DNA of 64,000 bases. It comes from Apodemus sylvaticus. Taxonomy: Eukaryota > Chordata > Mammalia > Rodentia > Muridae. The stretch is taken from NCBI RefSeq assembly GCF_947179515.1, contig NC_067485.1, forward strand, positions 77,394,846 through 77,458,845, read 5' to 3'. This document shows, one piece after another, positions 57,046 to 64,000 of this stretch. Position numbers and translations under genes: made by a program. Below the pieces are notes generated by a model. That model was not told the DNA's origin. It saw nothing but the letters and a program-made list of their open reading frames with translations, and did not search any database. How positions within the stretch are numbered: position 1 is the first letter of the stretch; every line of letters starts with the position of its first letter.

Positions 57046-58255
57046 CTCCCAACTCCCCAAGAATTTTATTTCTCCTACCCCACCAATAACATTCGTTGAC
57101 CCTCCAAGGTCTTTGTTCCTAATCAGACAGGCCTCAGTCTCAGCTTCTCTCTTTACTTCCTCTTACTCCTCTCTATTTGGTGCTCTCCTCAGACCCAGGT
57201 AATGCCATATAAATCATTGCTTAAGTGAAAATAGAAGTATCTATGTAGATAACTGCCTGTGAAACTCATCTTTTTCCATAGCAAGATCACTTTAGAATAG
57301 CAACTGGAGATAAAAGAAACAGTGCTTACATTTTCTTTTTACTGGAGGATGAAATCTCAGGGAAAGCCTAAATTTAAGGACTTGGTATTTTATAGAAGAC
57401 AACAATATAAGCATAGATTTGTGTAAAGAAATCACACATGAATAAAGAACTCTAAAGTGGCTGAGTATGCAATGACCAGGAAGGAGCCTGTAAACACATT
57501 TCTTAAATAGAATTTTCATTCCATTTTATGATGATTGTCATCATTAGGAACATCAGAATATTGGGTGCTGGTGCTTTTTCTATTGGTCATGATGCCCTCA
57601 GTTTATATCACCAAAACTGAAATTGAATTAATGTTATATTATCAAGTATAAATGAATTATTAAATATTCTTAAAAGTCTTGATGACTAAGGATAAGATTT
57701 TAAAATTCTTAAATGTAGTGCTAACCTTAACTATAAACAAACGTATCTATGTATCATTGCTTGGATAATGCCGCGTTTTAAAATTTGTAGGTATTGACTG
57801 TGGAGATGATAGGGCAGTTTCTTTTTAGTTCCAAATTTTAGACCATAGAATAAGAAAATCACCATGACTAATTTTCAGTGAGGTTTCTCATCCATCCGTA
57901 TTATCTGATGTAGTCAAGGGACATGCATGAAGCACTCTCTGCTGAGTAATGTGCTCAGTATAGCCTTGGAGATGAAGATACAGTTTCAGCCTATCTGTAG
58001 CACCAGGATAGTGTTGTGGGCAACAAGCAAACAAAAATAAGAGACTCCACCCGAAGCAGTTAGTAGCCGTGTCATGTGGCAGGGGTTTTGTAAACATGAG
58101 CAAAACAAACTCATAAGCAATTCAGAAGGGCCTGACATGTTCTCTTGCGATGGTACCATCATGTGACCTATTTTAAGAGAGAATGTTCTAGACCTTTTCC
58201 ACTGGCTCCTTAAGAATAATAATGTGATATCATTATGAAGGGTCTTTGTCTCCAT
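57046..58255. other. Unique DNA, no firm feature
   Basis: TGCTGAGTAATGTGCTCAGT, then GGAGATGAAGATACAG, near 57940-57985, resembles an ancient mammalian repeat but is too short to name. Confidence 0.4.
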
Positions 58256-58257
58256 AG

Positions 58258-58412
58258 TTTTTTTGGACCAAGATCTCATGTAGTTCACAACATAACTTGG
58301 GCTAACCCTTGAACTCACTGTATAGCTGAAGATATTCTTAAAGTTCTGATCTTCCAGCTTCCACCTCCTGACTGCTGGGATTATAGGCATGTGCTACCAT
58401 TCCTGGTTTGGG
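58258..58412 (-). repeat. B1-family SINE, antisense, diverged
   Basis: TTGAACTCACTGTATAGCTG, TTCCACCTCCTGACTGCTGG, GATTATAGGCATGTGCTACC. Old B1 or proto-B1 with small insertions. Confidence 0.75.
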
Positions 58413-59089
58413 AATATGGATCTGATAGAATAACTTAGTACAGCTGGAAGTACAGTTATCCGTATTCATGGAGAGAACTTCGGGTATGTGGTAGCTAAGC
58501 TAAAGGTTTGAGAATGGCTCAGTTTGTTAGCAGCAAAGACAGACAGAAAGAAAACACAATGGCATCTATTGACGTGCTTAGTGTTGTGCTTGATTCAAGA
58601 AATAACTAGGCATGCAACTCAAATACGAGATTACACTTATTCTATCCAAATAGCCCCCAAGCTGCTGATGAAACACAACAGTAACATGAAGGTTTGGCCA
58701 TTCTTTTAACTCAGGACTCTCAAATGCCTGATCCTGAATCCTGAGTTCCTCTTGAGTTTTCTTCGACTTCCCAAGGTCTCCCTAAGCAATCCTGTTTCCT
58801 CCCACAAATGTCAGATCTATAACATGATTTGAAAGGTCTTCCTAATACTGTTTCTGGCCTGCTTTATCTGTCCCCTGTGTCACCTCTGGATAAATTGCTC
58901 GCGTTCACGTCTCTATTTCAGTTTTCACCTCCTTAGAAAGGGTTTTGCCTTAAGGTATTTGAGCAATTAAAGCAGAAAGGCTGGCATGTTTATTGAAGGG
59001 GCATTTAATATTCTCGAGGATAACGCAAAGACAATTCTAGATTCCTGAATGAATGGCAAGTCACTAAAATCCAGTCATGCGAAGAGTAT

Positions 59090-59150
59090 ATAGATCTCTT
59101 ATATATATAAGAGATATCTTATATATAATATATAGTATCTAGATAGTATA
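59090..59150 (+). repeat. AT-rich palindromic tract
   Basis: Contains a perfect 22-bp palindrome at 59094-59115 (arms ATCTCTTATAT) followed by further ATATCTTATATATAA-like sequence. Confidence 0.85.
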
Positions 59151-59373
59151 TATGTGGTGGCTTTTTAATGGTGAGGCATGTGGCAGATCGGTCACATGCA
59201 TAATTATGTGTGTAGGTTTAGAGTTTAGAAGAGAACTTACCAGCCCACCTCTACATGATCCGGATCCATATCTTATATGTAAAAACATTTTCTTCTCTGC
59301 ATTTGATTAAGGATAATATAGTTGTCAAAGGCAACGTTTGTACAATTCTACTACTAATATAAGTAGCTATAAT

Positions 59374-59501
59374 AGAGAAGGAGAGAAGGAGGAAAAGGAG
59401 AAGGAGAGGGAGAGGGAGAAGAAAAAGAAGAAGAGGAAGAGGAGGAGGGGGAGGGGAGGGGAAGGAAGAGGAGGGGAGAGGGGGAAGAGGAGGAGGAGGA
59501 A
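59374..59501 (+). repeat. 128-nt uninterrupted polypurine tract
   Basis: Only A and G over 128 bases: (GAGAAGG)-, (GAA)- and (GGA)-type units. The opposite strand is pure pyrimidine. The apparent open frames (Lys/Arg/Glu/Gly or Pro/Leu-rich) are artefacts of the repeat. Confidence 0.96.
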
Positions 59502-59524
59502 CAAGAAGAAAACAAGAAGAATTA

Positions 59525-60465
59525 GCAAATAGACTCAAGGCTCCAATGGGAAATCTTTTACTCATTGGTTGTGCAAACTCGGACAACATTTTTTTAACAG
59601 CCATGCAACTAGGTGGCAGTATTTTAATACCTCATTATTTTTTTCAATTGTGTGGTAAGTCTAACATTTTACAAACATCAAGAATTTCTTATAGTGTTTT
59701 TAATATAAGCTGATAGGCCTTTCATGCAGTACTATAACTGGTGGATTTCTATAAACTACCATATGCCTTTGTGTTTTCTATAGCAGCATTCAAAGGAATC
59801 TTTAAATAATTCATAGTTTGTTTTTTGCTGTGTGTAGTTTTGTTGGTAGTGTTTTCACTCAGAAAATTAATGGGGTATAATGTAAGTAAAAATAAAATTA
59901 AGACTTTGCCACATCTTTAGGATATTATATCCTAAGGAACAAATTTTATTTGAGATGATCAAAGTCTTATAAGCTTTAATTCTGGCATTCTCTGCAGTCT
60001 CCCTCCCCAATTTCTAGAACTCATAGCAAGGACAGAGATGCTATAGTAAATCCTCCCTGTGTTTGCTTGAGGACGCTCCTGTCACATCAACCTGGTCACG
60101 TTTTCACCCTTCAGAACTTTTACAGGCATCCACTTCAACATCCTCTGTAATCTTAGGCTGCAGGGAAAATAAAAAGTTGTACTTTGTCCCTTAATAGTCC
60201 AGTGGTAACATTTGTACATGAACAATGAGTGAGTCACTATCAGGTCAACAACAACAACAACAACAAAAAAATGTTATGTTATTTGTTTTTATTGCACAAT
60301 TAGCCAGCTGAGCTGTAGCTGAATATCTTTGCAATTTAAACCAACTCTGAGGCCTCCATTTTCACTCTAGGGTCCTTTCTTAGAGATATAATTTAAATGC
60401 TGAGAAAGTTTTGCGTGCCTTTTCTTTTCTTACCAATGCAGTCACTAATGTCAGGATTTCTGTGT
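59525..60465. other. Unique DNA; short (AAC)n at 60245-60270
   Basis: Only the (AAC)n run is notable. Confidence 0.5.
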
Positions 60466-60471
60466 CTTCTA

Positions 60472-60592
60472 CTGGGCATGCCACAGTAGAGCCCTGCATG
60501 TCCAGTACCCAGGAGGCAGAAGCTACAGGACATCATGTTCCACACTGGTCTTAACTATGTAATGAGTTCCTGTCAACCACAACTGATTCTAC
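60472..60592 (+). repeat. B1-family SINE, diverged
   Basis: ACTGGGCATGCCACAGTAGA, TACCCAGGAGGCAGAAGCTA and CACACTGGTCTTAACTATGT, then AATGAGTTCC, follow B1 order. Old copy. Confidence 0.62.
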
Positions 60593-61740
60593 TTCCTAAA
60601 TCTGTTTTTCTGTCTGTCTGTTTGTTTGTTTCAGTATATACATTCTGATAACATTTTGTTCCATTTAATTGTGCCTAGAAAATATACCTGGAAAAAACAG
60701 TATGTATATAGAAAACTGATGTTTTCTAATAGAAGAAATAAAACCAGATATTTCAGAAACCTTAGGAGAAACCATCATCTTAAGTACAGGATTTATCACC
60801 TAATGATGATCCTGGAATATCTGATCCACATTATGTGAATTAACAAAGAGCCAGAGGAGGAACTCAGAGATACTATTCAAGTCCTCAAAGTCCACGGATG
60901 ATACATAAAAGCACTGGTGAAAAATGAATGCCTTAATATTATCAGTAAGGCATTGCCCCTCCAAGGCCCACATTCATATGCCAACCCTTGTGCTCCTTAC
61001 TTTTAGTATATGTATAATTTGCACACAACTTAATATTAACCTCTATGTTGCTTTATTTCAGACATCAGGCATGTTAACCAGTTCAAATGCAAAATTATTA
61101 GATGCTCTGAGTGAAATATTGTATCTGTTTAGAAATTCAATTTACTCTATATTAGCTATAGTTATATTTTATGTTAGAGTTTGCCTCCCTCTGGCATCCA
61201 GAGGCGGCCAGTTCATCCCATATGTAATTTGAGGTCAACACAGGCTGCTTAATTAGCAGCTAGTTGAGCTGCAGAACAATTTTGCTTATAATTTTCTCAG
61301 CTGTAAATGCTTCTGAAAAGTTGTTGTCTAGAAATAGCTGGTAAGATCAGATTCAACTTTGCTGCTACCTGGTGTCCCTTCTCCTTTGCCTTCTGTGAGG
61401 GACCTCCCTGCTGGACTGGGGCTTGTAGTTTACAAAGTCACAAAGCCAGACTGTAGATACCCATGGCCTTCACTCAAATGTCAGTCCATTTTTTGAGAGC
61501 TCATGGCAGAGGAAAAATGAATAGATATTTGCCTATTATTTAGATTATATTAATACAAGTCTTTCTACATTTGTAAATTTTATACCATGGAGAGGATAGG
61601 CTATGTCAATACAGGTTATTTATGACCTCTGTCACCTCGCAAGGATAAAACCACAATTTTCACAGGCACTCCCTGCCCATTTCAAACACCCAGGCTTCAA
61701 TCTGAACACTTGTCTTCTAATTCTGTTTTTCCCTTAACAT
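60593..61740. other. Unique AT-rich DNA
   Basis: Contains a short (GTCT)n(GTTT)n run at 60610-60632 and an inverted repeat around a TAATT core at 61244-61260. No exon or transposon recognised. Low repeat content in 60.9-61.5 kb. Confidence 0.4.
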
Positions 61741-61793
61741 CCACCTGTGGATTAAATAATAGTTTATTGAAGAAAGCATGCATGTGTGCACAT

Positions 61794-61798
61794 ACACA

Positions 61799-61842
<44 letters not shown>

Positions 61843-61862
61843 ACACACAAACACACACACAG
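61794..61862 (+). repeat. (CA)n microsatellite
   Basis: About 34 mostly perfect CA units. Confidence 0.96.
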
Positions 61863-62980
61863 AACAAAACAGCTAGATGACCTCATCCTAAGTCTTTGTC
61901 TGGACTTTGATGACATAACCTACTAATTTTACCCTTAAAATGGACAATTCTTCCCACGGCCAGCTCTCCTGGTTTTGATCAGTCTAACTCTTGATTCTAG
62001 GGAGAGTCTCAAGGCCTTTCCAGGCAGCTCATACAAATGAGCTACTACTATCCATAGAAACAGACATATGGTGGCTTAACAGAAATATTCAGCAGGCTTG
62101 GGAGCAACAAAAGAAGACAGAAAGGGAAATCAGCTAACAAGCTTGCAGAGCCCTGGCTAAAGTTAAATGACAGAAGGAAACGAGATCCTGTCCTTCATTT
62201 TCACTTAAATTCGTCCCCTTTTCTCTTAAATGAGCACACTTTGGAATGGAATTATGTAGAAGAAAGAAGTGGCGTCTTTGGAAGGTGAGCACATGGCCAC
62301 CGCTAATTAAATGCCCTCGGTGTTTCTAAGCCTGAGATTCAGTTTCAGAAATAAAGATCAAGAACCAGCCGCAATCCAACATGTCCAGGTGAAGAACGGG
62401 TGGCCTTGGAGCAGGTGGGAGTCTCCAGAGACCATTATCTAGCTGGAAGTACTTTGGGAAGAATTTCTGTGGCAAGATCTAAGGATCTCATAAAATTCAA
62501 AGCAAAGTGTTTGGAACTCTATTCAGAAAAATTTTTGACAAATGCTGCCAGGTCCAAAGGCAAGAATCACAAAGGTCCCTGTGTCTCTCTTGCAGCAGCT
62601 TGCCTGTAAGGCTCCTGTTGGGTTCAAAGACTGACAGACTCTGTTCATCTTCTGGGGCACGGGGCAGGGCAAGGAAAGGGCCAAAGGCAGGATGAGACAA
62701 GGGCTGAACAAGGGAAAAGTTCTGGGAAGGAATTTTCTTACAAAAGAATTCCTCTTTTTTTCTATCCATCCCAGTGCTGAAGAGGCTGATAGAAGAGTCT
62801 ATGACACACCTTCCAAAAATGTTGTAAACTGTTTCATTTATGATACAGATGCATATGGTTTTATCACATATATAATATATAAAACAAGATACATTCTTTT
62901 TAGTCAGAAAAAAAAGTGAGTAAAGAGAAGAACAGGGAAGACTGAGACGCGAACACCACCCATGCTGTTCCCATTATCTA
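61863..62980. other. Unique DNA, no feature seen
   Basis: Overlapping short frames on both strands at 62.4-62.9 kb have no recognisable domain. Confidence 0.4.
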
Positions 62981-62985
62981 TTCAG

Positions 62986-62999
62986 GGCGCGCGCGCGCC
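62986..62999. repeat. Short (GC)n palindrome
   Basis: GGCGCGCGCGCGCC, a 14-base self-complementary alternating G/C run holding six overlapping GC steps and five CpGs, in CpG-poor surroundings. Confidence 0.95.
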
Positions 63000-63000
63000 A

Positions 63001-63394
63001 GACCGGAAGACCCAGAGCACTGGAGCTGAGAAACTTCTAGCTTCAGAAGAAAATACTTATGAGAACACTTGGGGAAGAAAATAAGCAAATCTCAATATTT
63101 TTGGAGCGACTAAAGTATTTCTTTTTAAGTGTAGGTCTTTGATATATGTACCATTTATTCTTACATCTCATTTTTAATATAAATACCAGTTACTGTCTCA
63201 AATGACCCATTAAATAATCTTTTCTTTTCTCCAGAAATTCACAACAATTTTTTCATGCTTCTTCCCTTTGCTCACTTTTGCCTGGTTCAGGATTTCTTAC
63301 TTGTCTATCTTCCTAGTTGTATGTCATGCTTAATATTAAATTACCATGTCTGTTCTAGGTATAAAATAAATGCTGGTATGTGGTAGACCATACC

Positions 63395-63395
<1 letters not shown>
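63001..63395. other. Unique AT-rich DNA, no feature seen
   Basis: No recognised feature. Confidence 0.45.

Positions 63396-63396
<1 letters not shown>

Positions 63397-63425
<29 letters not shown>
63397..63425 (+). repeat. (CA)n microsatellite
   Basis: About 14 perfect CA units. Confidence 0.95.
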
Positions 63426-63429
<4 letters not shown>

Positions 63430-63433
<4 letters not shown>

Positions 63434-64000
63434 GACACATTTTTCTCCAATGTTGGCCTTGTATTTTGTTTTGCTTGGCAAATTCAATATCCAGATGGTC
63501 GAATTTAACCAAAACCATGTAGGGAGTTCACTTTTAATTATATTTAAATTACAGAATAATTTAGAGATTTTTAATCCTGGTATTATTTTGTCTTCTCATC
63601 CATTACCATACAACCAGAAGAGAATTCCTGATGATTTCAATCTGCAAATGTCACTGTAACCTCTGTCCATCCTGATGGCCCCAAGGCTGCTGTGTGCTAC
63701 TGTCATGTACCCATCCAAAGCCATGCTGACATTGGTGTAGACTCTTTTTCCCCGTTTCTTTTACCTTGCCAAGCACATCTTAAGAGGCCTCAGCTGTCCT
63801 TCAATCACCAGCTTCCCATATGTGTGAGAGGGTACCCAGCAGTCCACAAATACAGTACCTCAGTCTCCCTGCTCTTTATTCCCCACCCCCAGTTCCCTAG
63901 AACCTAGAATTGTTCTCAGGATTGGTTTCCTCTCAGGTCTTCCTGATCACCACTCTGAGTCAGTACTCATGCCTTTTGACTGCTCTTGTCAATATGGCCA
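63430..64000. other. Unique DNA, no feature seen
   Basis: No recognised repeat or gene up to the window edge. Confidence 0.45.

Noticed and set aside
59251..59604. 117-codon minus-strand frame rich in Pro/Leu
   Set aside because: Created by the complement of the polypurine tract.
61188..61212. CTCF-like motif around CTGGCATCCAGAGGCGGCCA
   Set aside because: It matches only part of the CTCF core. The GGGGGC segment is disrupted, so it is too weak to call.
62400..62919. Cluster of short overlapping frames on both strands
   Set aside because: No domain, low length, and both-strand openness typical of chance.
1..64000. Search for an undescribed multi-gene system, host gene, tRNA, rRNA or CRISPR array
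   Set aside because: All long recognisable frames are L1 ORF1/ORF2 or simple-repeat artefacts. Direct repeats are microsatellites or target-site duplications. tRNA-like heads belong to B2/B3 SINEs.

Overview
This window looks like intergenic or intronic DNA from a mouse (Mus musculus or a close Mus relative). The diagnosis rests on its repeats. There are L1Md-type LINE-1 3' ends, one identified by its ORF2 C-terminus and 3' UTR. There are also B1, B2, B3 and B4-like SINEs, MaLR-type LTRs, a murine ERV-type solo LTR and long dinucleotide microsatellites. Rat-type ID elements are not conspicuous. I find no host protein-coding exon, tRNA, rRNA or CRISPR that I can support. Every long ORF with a recognisable product is LINE-1 ORF1/ORF2 or simple repeat. 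All assignments rest on reading the sequence and remembered family features; no alignment was run.

Layout. 1-4.3 kb: unique AT-rich DNA with a B3, a B2 that has a perfect target-site duplication (TSD), an antisense L1 3' UTR and an ancient MIR. 4.4-8.8 kb: a rearranged L1 locus. A 5'-inverted (twin-primed) L1 fragment is butted against a second, young, 5'-truncated L1 whose 846-codon ORF2 remainder (reverse transcriptase plus C-terminal Cys domain, no endonuclease) is still open. 9-16.8 kb: SINEs, a truncated LTR, an inverted L1 3' end, a CGG-type repeat and mostly unique DNA with one RFX X-box-like motif. 16.8-19 kb: an old antisense L1. 19-30.8 kb: unique DNA with MaLR/LTR pieces, SINEs, L1 3' ends and large microsatellites.

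30.9-38.1 kb is the best-resolved structure. An old antisense L1 is split by two later L1 insertions. One is about 5.8 kb with a 16-bp TSD and ruined ORF1 and ORF2; the other is a 715-bp twin-primed Lx-like copy with an 11-bp TSD. 38-50 kb: B1, old L1 ends, MaLR, a young antisense L1 3' end, MER5-type hAT fossils and a B2. 50-64 kb: a decayed tetranucleotide tract, an L1 with a 19-bp TSD, an L1 3' UTR with an amplified G-rich tract, MIR/B1/B4 pieces, a 128-nt pure purine run and otherwise unremarkable unique sequence.

Functionally the window is a stratigraphy of retrotransposition. Ancient MIR/MER5/L1 layers are overlain by rodent Lx, MaLR and SINE layers, and then by L1Md copies. No previously undescribed biological system is visible. 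The most noteworthy items are the rearranged L1 at 4.4-8.8 kb, the double nesting at 31-38 kb, a TA microsatellite grown inside an ORF2 endonuclease, and a few non-B-DNA or regulatory motifs.
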